Of a stretch of 21,022 bases of DNA, positions 1-7,984 are shown piece by piece. Source of the DNA: Stramenopiles sp. TOSAG23-3. Its lineage: Eukaryota > Sar. Within the stretch, counting starts at the first letter, position 1; the number at the start of each line of letters is the position of its first letter. The stretch is from contig LT642364.1 in the NCBI GenBank assembly GCA_900128585.1, positions 1-21,022 on the forward strand, in the 5' to 3' direction. Both the position numbers and the translations under genes were made by a program. The notes beneath the pieces were generated by a model. That model was not told the origin of the DNA. It was given only the letters and a program-made list of their open reading frames with translations, and did no database searches.

Positions 1-1
1 A

Positions 2-781
2 GTCCATAGAGAGGACAATGACGTTGAAATCAATTTCATGGACGATGTTCCCGGTCGAAAATCTAGTGTTAGCGTCAGCAGCAGTCCCCCTTCATTACAA
101 AAAAAAGAATTGCCGAAAAGTAAGCTGGGAACCCAGTCGTGGTCTCGGTCGTCTGCAGTAAGTGATGCGAGCATCTCGCTTGGAGCTATGTCAACAAAAA
201 AACCGAAATTGGAGCCCGAAGTTGGCCCCGATAACACACAACGCTCGATATTGTGGGCAGACGCGAGTGTCCAGCACCAATTGAATTTAGCAAACGAGAA
301 TTTGGAACGAGAAGAAATCGAACAGAAAATTGTCCAGGACCTATCCGCGCTGAAAAAACATTTAGACCGTTTTGAGCTTCAGAATAGAGAAACAAAACCA
401 ACGCGTGCATCTATCGAACTGACCACTGCTTTTGAGAAAACATTTTCGTTAATCGAAGGCAAAGTACAAGAACTGCAGAAAGAAATACAGAAATTGGTTT
501 GAGCGCACCCGCGCACCATTTAAGATTTTGAGGTGTTGTACAATGAGTTGGAAAATTGGCGTCAGCACGAGACGAGGCGGATTAACGAGAAGGAGCGGTT
601 AGAAGAGCAGACCAAGCTCCTCTCGAAGCAAACGAAGCTGGTGCAAACGATCGACCGGTTGAAAATAGGTAGGGGCGTACATAAAGAATTTTTGGGCTTG
701 ATGTCGGCGCCGAAGCAGTGGCAAATGAGCGACGGGGACGTCGCGGACACTCCGAAATTAAAGCTTAAAAAGACTTCGTAA
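2..781 (+). CDS. Coiled-coil protein, 5' partial, probably two exons
   Basis: I do not recognise this protein. The reading frame is open back to base 2 (VHREDND... upstream of the first Met at 38), so the true start probably lies outside the window; 38 is only the first visible ATG. Exon 1 would be 2-496 and exon 2 533-781, in the same frame. They are separated by 36 nt that hold two in-frame stops (TGA at 500, TAA at 521) and are bounded by GT and AG. The visible product is about 247 residues. It has a Ser/Lys-rich, probably disordered first part with a basic patch (TKKPKLEPE). A charged helical region follows, with heptad-like spacing across the proposed junction (QELQKEIQKL, then VLYNELENW). 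The end is lysine-rich (KLKLKKTS). It faces the ODA1-like gene tail to tail. The alternative is two separate ORFs or a decayed gene; matching frames and continuous coiled-coil character favour one spliced gene. Confidence 0.6.
497..532 (+). other. Candidate 36-nt intron
   Basis: The stretch begins GTTTGAG and ends TTTTGAG. It is exactly 36 nt, contains two in-frame stops, and its removal fuses two open frames without a shift. The donor is not a strong consensus and no clear branch point is visible, so this rests mainly on frame logic. It is much shorter than the 124-nt intron at 8875-8998. Confidence 0.45.
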
Positions 782-831
782 GAGTATTAAAAACAAATTA
801 TATTTGTAATGCTTTAAGATTATAGAAAAAG

Positions 832-888
832 CAAGAAAATTGGCTGTTAATTAAAAATATAAAATATATAGTATTGGCTGTTAATTTA
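832..888 (+). repeat. Two copies of an ATTGGCTGTTAATT motif
   Basis: CAAGAAAATTGGCTGTTAAT begins at 832, 51 nt after the stop of the upstream gene. A second copy sharing ATTGGCTGTTAATT lies at 873-886, flanked by short AT tracts. The same CAAGAAAATTGGCT core recurs at 5686 and 5807, also just downstream of a plus-strand gene in a convergent spacer. A 3'-end processing or termination element, or a dispersed repeat, are both possible. Confidence 0.6.
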
Positions 889-947
889 ATATATAAGTGT
901 AGTATATGATGTGCATTTGTTTTTAACACTTAATGCACGCACCATAC

Positions 948-964
948 CACACACACACACACAC
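948..964. repeat. (AC)n microsatellite
   Basis: About eight AC dinucleotides lie in the 215-bp convergent spacer between the first gene and the ODA1-like gene. It is simple sequence with no coding role visible. Confidence 0.85.
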
Positions 965-996
965 GCATTATTATTTTCCCGGGAAAATGACCGAGT

Positions 997-2739
997 TTAA
1001 ATTGCTAGTTTGTGCAATGCTTCTTCCATTCCTTGATGCCTTTTTGATTTTTTCAGGTTAATCTCCGCATATTTCCCCGCGTTCTTCATTAGTTCGGTTC
1101 TTGTCAAAGGCCTATCATCGTCCATCATAGCATCTGGCATAGGCCCATAGTCTTCAAATTTCGGCGGTTCAATTTTTAATTCTACCGTGCCACTTGGAAC
1201 AGTTGGGCCGTCTCCCATGGGTAAAATATCACTAACCCCTACGTTCTCGGTGCTGTGATCTGCAGCGATTCCCTGTTTTCCTCCAACGTCGCTTCCGTGG
1301 GACTGTACCGTTGCGTAATACATTTGCAAAATTTCGTTTGTGCGCTGCTCAATCACCCCCAAGTATTGCATTAAGTTCCCGTCTGTAATCCCGTGACTAC
1401 TATGCAGAACACCCACGTTGCCCATGCTTTTGCAGCCGATAGAATCGTACACCGTCAATACCTGGTTTTTGATTTCGCTCAAGACGTAGGTAGCGTCTTT
1501 GTGCCTAGCATCGTAATCTTTCACTCGTGCTTCCGTTCGCGCCAAACGCGTCTCTAATTCCCTCAGAATTTTCTTCCGCTGGGTATTATTCTCATTGTCT
1601 TGTCCACGGTATTTTTCAATTTCATTCTTGACTTCACCAATGGAAATGTCCAGCTTTTCCAACTCCTCATTCAAGTGGTTTACATAATTGAACATGCTGA
1701 AGTTTTTCTCTTCCGCCGCTATGAACTTGTCCACCAACACGTGAATGTCATTTATTCCCGTGGTCGCCAATATTTTTGCAAACGCTTCCTCGTACGCTGT
1801 TATACGCTCCTGAGACAGGGCCAAGTGCGCCTTTTCTTTCGCAATTTTCCACGCCCCCGAAAGCACTTTGCGCCTGAGCCGTTGCTCTTCTCCTGCTGCT
1901 ACTTGCCGCAAACTCTCTTGCTCCTCCTCTGCTTTTTGTCGATCCAACTCTCGCTTCCTGGCATCTCTCCCCCCGGTCTCCAACGATATGGCATTCCCCA
2001 ATCGTGCCCACTCTGTCTCGAATGATTTTTGTTCATCTGTCATAACAGTCTTCAGCTCGTCCAGTTCTTGCAGCAGAGAATCTCGAATTTCATACGCTTC
2101 GTTGGAATCTGCAATAATTTTTGCCATTTTCCTCTTCTTCCCTGCCAATTCCTGCTCCAGTTTTTTGTACACTGCATCGTACACCATTCGCTGCCGTCTG
2201 CTTTCGTTGATTTCCTCCCTTAGGGATTTGTTACGGGACAGACTCTCGTTGTATTTGATCATGGACTGGTCCAGTTTGTTTTCTAATACTTTCAAGCGCT
2301 TATTGACCGCAATCTGGTTTTCTCGCGCAGCATTTATACCGCCCATCTTCTTCCTTTGGTCGGAAGACTTGGCAAGCAGCGTATCAATTTTCTCCTGCAA
2401 ATCGTCAATTTTTCTTTTTTCGATTTCAATTTTTCTGGTAAACATGTCCCCTTGATCTTGTAATTTTGCGATGAGGTCGACAGGTTTCCGCCGTTGCTTC
2501 GAAGGTGACTTCCCCCCTTCGTTTCCCCCCTTTTTCGAGCTAGTCTTTTGCCCTGGTTTTGACACGGTAGTGTTGAGTGCCTGCTTTAGATTCTGATTCC
2601 TCTTCTTCAAGTCGTTCAAGTCATTTTTCTTGTCTTGCAGTCTGCCATCGTTTGCTTTTAACGCGGCCAAGACAGAATTTATATTCTGTGCAGCGTCTTT
2701 CGTTGCCGTGGCGTTCGTGGCAGTAGCAAAATTCTCCAT
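997..2739 (-). CDS. ODA1: Outer dynein arm docking complex coiled-coil subunit (ODA1/ODAD1/CCDC114-like)
   Basis: This protein would help anchor outer dynein arms to axonemal doublet microtubules; Chlamydomonas ODA1 (DC2) and animal ODAD1/CCDC114 are the reference family. The ORF is 580 residues, intronless, with an ATG at 2739. Chlamydomonas ODA1 is, from memory, close to 550. It is almost entirely helical and charged. A low-complexity Lys/Gly/Ser linker lies at about 61-86. Family-like blocks follow: LQDQGDMFTRKIEIEKRK (about 93-110), MGGINAARENQIAVNKRLKV (132-151) running into VLENKLDQSMIKYNESL (151-167), and REEINESRRQRM (174-185). Next come FETEWARL (240-247), GAWKIAKEKA (295-304), FIAAEEKNFSMFNYVNHLNE (339-358) and YLGVIEQRTNEILQMYYA (459-476). 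The last block is a family hallmark. The tail (about 480-580) is less conserved but contains DDRPLTRTEL. Confidence is high for the family; orthology to ODA1 rather than the paralogue CCDC63 is inferred. Its presence implies a motile flagellum. Confidence 0.9.
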   Translation of the reverse strand: MENFATATNATATKDAAQNINSVLAALKANDGRLQDKKNDLNDLKKRNQNLKQALNTTVSKPGQKTSSKKGGNEGGKSPSKQRRKPVDLIAKLQDQGDMFTRKIEIEKRKIDDLQEKIDTLLAKSSDQRKKMGGINAARENQIAVNKRLKVLENKLDQSMIKYNESLSRNKSLREEINESRRQRMVYDAVYKKLEQELAGKKRKMAKIIADSNEAYEIRDSLLQELDELKTVMTDEQKSFETEWARLGNAISLETGGRDARKRELDRQKAEEEQESLRQVAAGEEQRLRRKVLSGAWKIAKEKAHLALSQERITAYEEAFAKILATTGINDIHVLVDKFIAAEEKNFSMFNYVNHLNEELEKLDISIGEVKNEIEKYRGQDNENNTQRKKILRELETRLARTEARVKDYDARHKDATYVLSEIKNQVLTVYDSIGCKSMGNVGVLHSSHGITDGNLMQYLGVIEQRTNEILQMYYATVQSHGSDVGGKQGIAADHSTENVGVSDILPMGDGPTVPSGTVELKIEPPKFEDYGPMPDAMMDDDRPLTRTELMKNAGKYAEINLKKSKRHQGMEEALHKLAI

Positions 2740-4221
2740 GATTTAGTGTACTATACAATGTGGGGTGGGTTGGAAGAAACAAGCCAACAAAAAATAAATA
2801 CCACCTAATATCACTCACAGGTTGTGGTTGCGCACGTCACACGTTCAACGTATTACCGGCAGGCCCTCGACGCTGAGCAGAAAACTTCTAATCCTTCTAC
2901 TTGTGCAACCCCAACAGCAAACACTATGTATTGTATTCTTACGTCACCTGTTAAAGATTACCATTCAATTGAATTAAGTATTTCTTCAGAACAATGAAAT
3001 GAACCTTTTTCTTTCTTCAATTTTTGAATGTGCGTTTCTTTCTTTTTTTCTTCTTTGTTGATATACTGATGATGATGATTGAATAATAATTATATATAAT
3101 AATAATATTCTTCTATTTTTTTTTTATTATTATTATAATGTAGTTTTGTGGTGTTGTCCAGCAGCAGAGGATGATGGTATTTTACTTCAATTTTTGTTTT
3201 ACCGGTAGGTAAAAAAGGCACCCGAACCCGTGCTGCATAACGGTTTTTCAAAGTCTAATAAAATATAGAATAAAAAAGAGAGTTCTAAATTGGAATAATT
3301 GCAATTATAGTTATATAGGAAGTAAACAAAAGTAGTACAAATATCCCTATTACTAATTCCAATACATGCACACAGTATAATATTTCCTTCCACAATTTTT
3401 TTCATCGTCGCTTTGTTTATTTTGCCTGCCTTCCTTTGCTGTTGCTTGTTCCATTCTAAAGCTTTTTACAGTTTTACTAAAAGCTTTCTTGTGCCACTTA
3501 TTATTACGCTCGTAGGCTACGAGTACGTATTTATTAAAAAAACGTTCAGAAAATAGAAACCAACTGGGTGCTATGTAGAAATACATTAATGAAGGACATG
3601 GAGAGAGTGTTGCTAGACTATATAAATTTGTGTGGATGAGAAGAGCGAGTTGTATTTATTCCCTTCGTCATTATTGCTTTATTCCTTTCTATTATTAAGG
3701 ATAATTTATTTTATTGTTACTGATCACTTTGTGATAAATAAGTATTTAATATAATTAATATAAAATATGAATTATTAGAAATAGAAATATATTATTATCC
3801 TTAAAATAAAAAGTAAATTTGCGATTCTTTTATTATTTTTAGATTAAAAAATCTTGTCTTCTTCTTTTTCTTTGAAGAAGAAGAAATACGAGGAGTATTT
3901 AATACGGGGTTTTACCGGCGTTGGTTAATAATAAATAGTTAACTAAATAAATATTAATTAAAAAAAAATGTATAATAAAATATAATTAACAACAACAACA
4001 AAATCATCATCTTCTTCTTCTCGTCGACGATCGTTTCTATTTTATTATTATTAATTAAAATTGAAACAAGTTTCTCCTACTTGAACGAATGAAAAGAATG
4101 CGTTTCAAGCTGATAAAATGTTTTATATGATCTCTGTTTCGTAGAACCAACGTACCATCGGTGCAAAATACTACGTTGAGAGAAATTCATACTGTTCGCT
4201 TTAGTGTTTTTTGTACAAAAT
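2740..4221. other. Divergent AT-rich spacer
   Basis: No convincing gene is visible. Open frames at 3199-3586 on the minus strand are low-complexity and lack family features. Two ACGTCAC words sit at 2834-2840 and 2941-2947, about 100 and 200 nt upstream of the ODA1 start (GTGACGT on its strand). A TATATAAA lies near 3619. Small hairpins are visible, for example TTTTACC/GGTAAAA at 3197-3214. Tracts of TTA, GAT and TTC triplets fill much of the rest. Promoters of both flanking genes must lie here, but none can be fixed. Confidence 0.6.
3988..4029. repeat. Chain of trinucleotide microsatellites
   Basis: Consecutive short triplet runs follow each other without a gap: AAC x4, AAA, ATC x3, TTC x3, TCG x2, ACG. 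Each run differs from the next by one or two bases. It lies about 190 nt upstream of the tail-anchored protein gene. Confidence 0.7.
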
Positions 4222-5559
4222 ATGAGCGAAGCTTCCGCAACTTCCAAAGGGGGGTCTCCCAAGAGTAAACAAAATGGTGCAAAGGGTGACGCAGGCCCTC
4301 GAGGAAAAAATAAACGCGGTGATCGAAAGAAAAAGAAAAAGCCAAAGAATCCGGACAGCGCAACGGAGACATCAGTCAGAGAAAAGAAAAAGCCAAAGAA
4401 TCCGGACAGCGCAACGGAGACATCAGTCGGAGAAAAGAAAAATGTTCCCGTTCCGCTGAAACACAACCGGCGAGATTCTACATCTGGCTTTCCCTCGTTG
4501 CACAGTGCAAAAACTGTAAAACTATCTCGAGAGGACAAACGGAGAGGGAAAAAATTAGGCGACGCTCACGCGGAAATGTTGGCTGTCAAAAAGGCGAGCA
4601 GTAAAGAGGACACAAAAACAGCAAAGTCACCGACCCGACAAGAAGGCCAAAAGAAGAAAAAACGGTCTCCAAGGGGCAAGAAAAAAAACAAGAAACAAGA
4701 AACAACACCGGACACTACACCAACAGTAGACAAAGTAGCCGAAGCCGAAGAAGCAAGTGTTGATAGTGAAACAAAAACGACTGTGGCTGCCGTAGAGGAG
4801 GTGCCTCCAGCAGAAAACAAACAGGAGGACAGAAAAAATGCCCAGGAGCAGCAGAAGCGCGAGGACGACGAAGCGCGGAAGCAAAAGAAACGTATGGAGG
4901 AAGAAGCCCGAGAGCGAAAGGCCCAAGAACAAAAGAAGCGGGAGGAGGCAGAAGCCCTTGAGAAAAAGAAACGCATGGAGGCGGAAGCCAGGGAGCAAAA
5001 GGAACGCCAAAAAGTGCAAGCTCTTGAGAAAAAGAGACGTATGGAGGCGGAAGTCAGAGCGCAAAAGGAACGCCAAGAAGCACAAGCTCTTGAGAAAAAG
5101 AAACGTATGGAGGCGGAAGCCAGAGCGCAAAAGGAACGACAAGAAGCAGAAGCCCAAGAGAAGGTCCGACAGGAGGGTTTGCTACGAGTTAAATTAGCGG
5201 AAGAGAAGGAACGGTCCCGGCGCGTTTCGGAGCACAAAGAAGCCGATAGTGAAAGCAAAGCAATGCGTGAGCAAAACGTTCGATCTGCCAAAAAGTTGGC
5301 AAAAGCCGAACGCTTGCGACGATTGTCTGGTGGGGAAAATGACAAAAAAATGCAACAGAACGCACAGGAAACTGTAGGAAGAGAGACGAAAGCAGTGGAG
5401 ACTGTTGAAAAGAAGGTAGTGCCTGTAAGGGCCATTAGAAGTGCCAAAAAGAAGGCAAGCACAGTAGACCAGGGGGACGATACTTTTTACTACATCGCGG
5501 CTTCAGGTATCGTTGCTGCAATTGCCGTAGGCGCCTTTTTCCTAACTCGCAAGAAGTAA
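4222..5559 (+). CDS. Highly charged, repeat-bearing tail-anchored membrane protein
   Basis: The function is unknown. I chose ATG 4222 (MSEASATSKGG); the frame continues upstream only to a GTG. The product is 445 residues. The N-terminal third is very Lys-rich and disordered, with a 17-residue duplicated unit (KNPDSATETSV). The middle, about residues 195-340, is almost only E, K, R, Q, A and M. It includes three near-identical 22-residue repeats (LEKKKRMEAEAREQKERQ), typical of a stable single alpha-helix or coiled coil. The C-terminus has one hydrophobic segment (YYIAASGIVAAIAVGAFFL) followed only by TRKK. There is no signal peptide. This layout fits a tail-anchored protein with a long cytosolic rod, on ER, mitochondrial outer membrane or another organelle; the short basic tail does not decide which. 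It is convergent with the sterol oxidase-like gene. The large open frame on the opposite strand is a by-product of Lys/Glu codons. Confidence 0.85.
   Translation: MSEASATSKGGSPKSKQNGAKGDAGPRGKNKRGDRKKKKKPKNPDSATETSVREKKKPKNPDSATETSVGEKKNVPVPLKHNRRDSTSGFPSLHSAKTVKLSREDKRRGKKLGDAHAEMLAVKKASSKEDTKTAKSPTRQEGQKKKKRSPRGKKKNKKQETTPDTTPTVDKVAEAEEASVDSETKTTVAAVEEVPPAENKQEDRKNAQEQQKREDDEARKQKKRMEEEARERKAQEQKKREEAEALEKKKRMEAEAREQKERQKVQALEKKRRMEAEVRAQKERQEAQALEKKKRMEAEARAQKERQEAEAQEKVRQEGLLRVKLAEEKERSRRVSEHKEADSESKAMREQNVRSAKKLAKAERLRRLSGGENDKKMQQNAQETVGRETKAVETVEKKVVPVRAIRSAKKKASTVDQGDDTFYYIAASGIVAAIAVGAFFLTRKK
4331..4443 (+). repeat. 51-bp tandem repeat inside the tail-anchored protein gene
   Basis: Copy 1 is 4331-4381 and copy 2 is 4382-4432; they differ at a single base (Arg versus Gly). 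An 11-nt start of a third copy follows at 4433. The unit is in frame and encodes 17 residues (KKPKNPDSATETSV plus REK/GEK). Near identity implies a recent duplication. Confidence 0.92.
4957..5154 (+). repeat. Three 66-bp tandem repeats encoding a helical rod
   Basis: Units start at 4957, 5023 and 5089, exactly 66 bp (22 residues) apart, each beginning CTTGAGAAAAAG. They encode LEKK(K/R)RMEAE(A/V)R-x-QKERQ-type units. A diverged relative precedes them (about 4885-4956) and a decayed partial copy follows at 5155. 22 residues is about three heptads plus one, which suits a single alpha-helix better than a strict coiled coil. Confidence 0.9.
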
Positions 5560-6136
5560 ACACACAGCACTGTGCAGGGTTGACGAGCCCAGTTTGATAT
5601 CGCAGAAAGCAGTAAATCTCTCTTACATTGTCGGATTTTCGTGTTAACAGTTACAGAATCCGCACTATCAGTTAAAACATAAAAACAAGAAAATTGGCTG
5701 TTATTTTATAGTAATTAAAATTAAAGAAAAAAGAAGGTGTCAGTTCAAGAACAATATCGTCAAGATTCCAATTGATTGGTCTTAAAAGTACACAGCGAAC
5801 ATAAAACAAGAAAATTGGCTAAACATATAATTTAGCTTTTCTCAATATGATTAGTTATCATATAAATAATTTAAAAAATATTTTTTACCACTTGGTGTTG
5901 TAAATACTCTCTTTTACGATTGTAAGAGGGCATTATGATTCTATAGCGCTTCTTCCTCGTATTATTTTGTTTTTGATTAAATGGCTTAAACTACACTTAT
6001 GAAATTGTGTTTGAGCTTCATCCCAGCGTGGTAAACTTAAATTATCTGGGCGCTTGATATTTTTGCAACGGCAACGTGATGCGGCCGTCCGTACCAGCAC
6101 CTTTTCCTAGAAAAATACTATTTGACTCATACAGGA
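5560..6136. other. Convergent 3'-3' spacer
   Basis: No coding frame is supported. The left half is AT-rich and carries two copies of the CAAGAAAATTGGCT motif. The right part (about 6010-6110) is richer in GC and probably belongs to the 3' UTR of the minus-strand enzyme gene. Confidence 0.6.
5686..5820 (+). repeat. Two copies of the CAAGAAAATTGGCT motif
   Basis: Copies lie at 5686-5703 (CAAGAAAATTGGCTGTTA) and 5807-5820 (CAAGAAAATTGGCT). Both are preceded by AACATAAAA. They lie 127 and 248 nt after the stop of the tail-anchored gene, in the same orientation as the copy at 832. Confidence 0.75.
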
Positions 6137-7411
6137 TCACTGCTTCGTTTCCGTTTTTTCGACCCTCTTTTTTCGTCTTTGGGATACCGAATTGTAATCA
6201 GTTTCATAGTAGTAGTCAAACCAAGTAAAGAAAGGCTGAAAATTACACATCGGCAGTTCGTGGTGTCGATCGTGGTGAACTGTGCCACCCCAAATGGAGC
6301 GCCCTTTGAAACAAACAATTTTGTCCAGAAAGCCAAAATCGTACCCAGTGTGTGCTTCTACACTAAGTTGGACTGCAAGCACAAGCCAGACCCACTCTGT
6401 CAATGGGTGGCACCCAACGCAGATGGGGATTGCCATGCTAAAAAGTGCCACGGCCATAAGCTCAAGAAAATGTTCATATTGTGTCACCCACACAAATGGT
6501 GCATGGTATTCGTGGTGAATACGGTGGATGTAGCGATACAGGGGCCGGGAAAGGTGGTGGAAACGGTGCCAATAGTGGTACGATAAATCAAACACTAAAA
6601 GGCACACCGTCAGATCCACCATAAACTCGCAATTCGAAGGGGCACTGTTTGGGAAAAGGACGTTTCCATCGCAGTGAAGCAAACAAATTCTATTAGATAT
6701 CAAAAATTGGGACAAAGCTTCTTCTCCGGACCCTTCCGTTGCATTTGTCTGTTTATGGTTGCCCCAATGCTCATGGGAGTAATACATCCAAGGGCCTCGC
6801 ATAATAACTTGGTACACCATTCCTGGAACAGCAAAGATAAAATTGTTTCTTAGCGAATGCAAAAGTGTATCGCACACCTGGTGGCGGACTAAATTCCCAG
6901 GAACCTTCCGTTCCGAGCTCGTCCTTTGTATTTTGTACGGTTTCGCAAAGTCCGGCTGAAAAATGTGCAGCAGCGCACCAGGCACACACGCGACGAAATA
7001 GAACATGGACGACAACGCCCCTGGAAATACAGGGGCATTGACGAACGCTACAAACGGCCCATCTTTTGTCATGTAGTCCCAGATGTAACTTAGCCCCGTC
7101 GCCGACATTGTCCCTGGTGCTAGGGACTGCCCAGAAAAAAGGAACTGGCGCTTCAACTTTCGCACGAATACGCCGAAAACAACTATGCCTACCAAGATGG
7201 TCAAAGTCAGAGCAAGGGACGCAATCATGGCTCCCGTGGCAACAGGCATACCGATGCACCCAGAATAATATTTGATGTAAAACGGATCAGTGCTCTTTTT
7301 GACGCCATCGTTCTTACCAGAAACATGTGACTGCAACAGAGTTTTCGATTTTCTGGTGGAGCTACTACGCAGCTTCCTCTTCACCAGGGCCGCTTTCGTC
7401 GAGGTTCCCAT
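6137..7411 (-). CDS. Membrane sterol desaturase / fatty-acid hydroxylase superfamily enzyme
   Basis: The family comprises di-iron membrane oxygenases of the ER, including C-4 sterol methyl oxidase (ERG25/SMO), C-5 sterol desaturase and fatty-acid hydroxylases. I took ATG 7411 (MGTSTKAALVKRK), since the frame extends only to a GTG four codons earlier; the product is 424 residues. Three histidine clusters are intact: HYWHRFHH (about 278-285), HRIHHEYH (about 294-301) and HHDRHHE (about 379-385). QYEHFLE sits where sterol methyl oxidases have a Y-x-HP-x-E motif. This gives the HX3H, HX2HH, HX2HH ligands expected for iron. An N-terminal extension of about 130 residues carries a strong hydrophobic helix (about 56-83), making the protein longer than a typical 270-300-residue SMO. 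Several further hydrophobic segments precede the His boxes. The basic tail (RRKKRVEKTETKQ) is probably cytosolic. The exact substrate cannot be read from the sequence; a sterol is a reasonable guess, not shown. Confidence 0.85.
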   Translation of the reverse strand: MGTSTKAALVKRKLRSSSTRKSKTLLQSHVSGKNDGVKKSTDPFYIKYYSGCIGMPVATGAMIASLALTLTILVGIVVFGVFVRKLKRQFLFSGQSLAPGTMSATGLSYIWDYMTKDGPFVAFVNAPVFPGALSSMFYFVACVPGALLHIFQPDFAKPYKIQRTSSERKVPGNLVRHQVCDTLLHSLRNNFIFAVPGMVYQVIMRGPWMYYSHEHWGNHKQTNATEGSGEEALSQFLISNRICLLHCDGNVLFPNSAPSNCEFMVDLTVCLLVFDLSYHYWHRFHHLSRPLYRYIHRIHHEYHAPFVWVTQYEHFLELMAVALFSMAIPICVGCHPLTEWVWLVLAVQLSVEAHTGYDFGFLDKIVCFKGRSIWGGTVHHDRHHELPMCNFQPFFTWFDYYYETDYNSVSQRRKKRVEKTETKQ

Positions 7412-7984
7412 AACGAAAAACACTACGATAAAGGATACGCAGAGATTACTTTTGGAATCGATACAGTGGTAACAACGTCTATAAAGAAACCTCCTTCGTG
7501 TAGCACAACTTAACTACATTGCAATAAAAGTGACAATGCTTTCAATGCGACTTGCAGTTGCTTCTTGTTTCCACATTCTTTCCTTTTTCTTCGTAGTATT
7601 TTATTTGAGTCATTATTATTATATAATAAAAAATTATTATTTTATATTATTAAAAAACACCACAACTTCTTGAAGATGGTGTGTTGCTGTTCTTTGCGGT
7701 GCCCTTTCCAAACTAACAAAAGGAATAACAGGAAAACAGCATTAAAAAAACTTAACGACCATTACTCGTCCTCCTCTATTTTTTTAAATCCAGCTTGTGT
7801 GCCTATATTCTTTGTAGTAATTTGTCATCAAACAATGTAGAATGTTATATTTAAAAAATAAATCAACCAAAGCAAAAAATTGGGATTAAAGAGGAAAGGA
7901 AAAAGGAAGAAGGAAGAAGGAAGAAGAGAAAGTCATCAGAAAAAAAAAAGAAGAACGAAAGATTTATTTGATTTATATTATAAT

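Noticed and set aside
1868-2455. 195-codon plus-strand frame antisense to the ODA1-like gene
   Set aside because: It is a Ser/Phe-rich mirror of a coiled-coil coding sequence; the minus-strand protein matches a known family.
3199-3586. Two overlapping minus-strand frames in the 2740-4221 spacer
   Set aside because: Short, biased by AT-rich sequence, overlapping each other in different frames, and without family features.
4566-5462. Long open frame on the minus strand inside the tail-anchored gene
   Set aside because: It is Phe/Leu/Ser/Arg-rich because it mirrors Lys/Glu codons, shows no domain, and shares the tandem repeats of the real gene.
7675-7839. 54-codon Cys-rich frame as a small gene
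   Set aside because: The composition becomes low-complexity after the first 20 codons, and no splice or family signal supports it.
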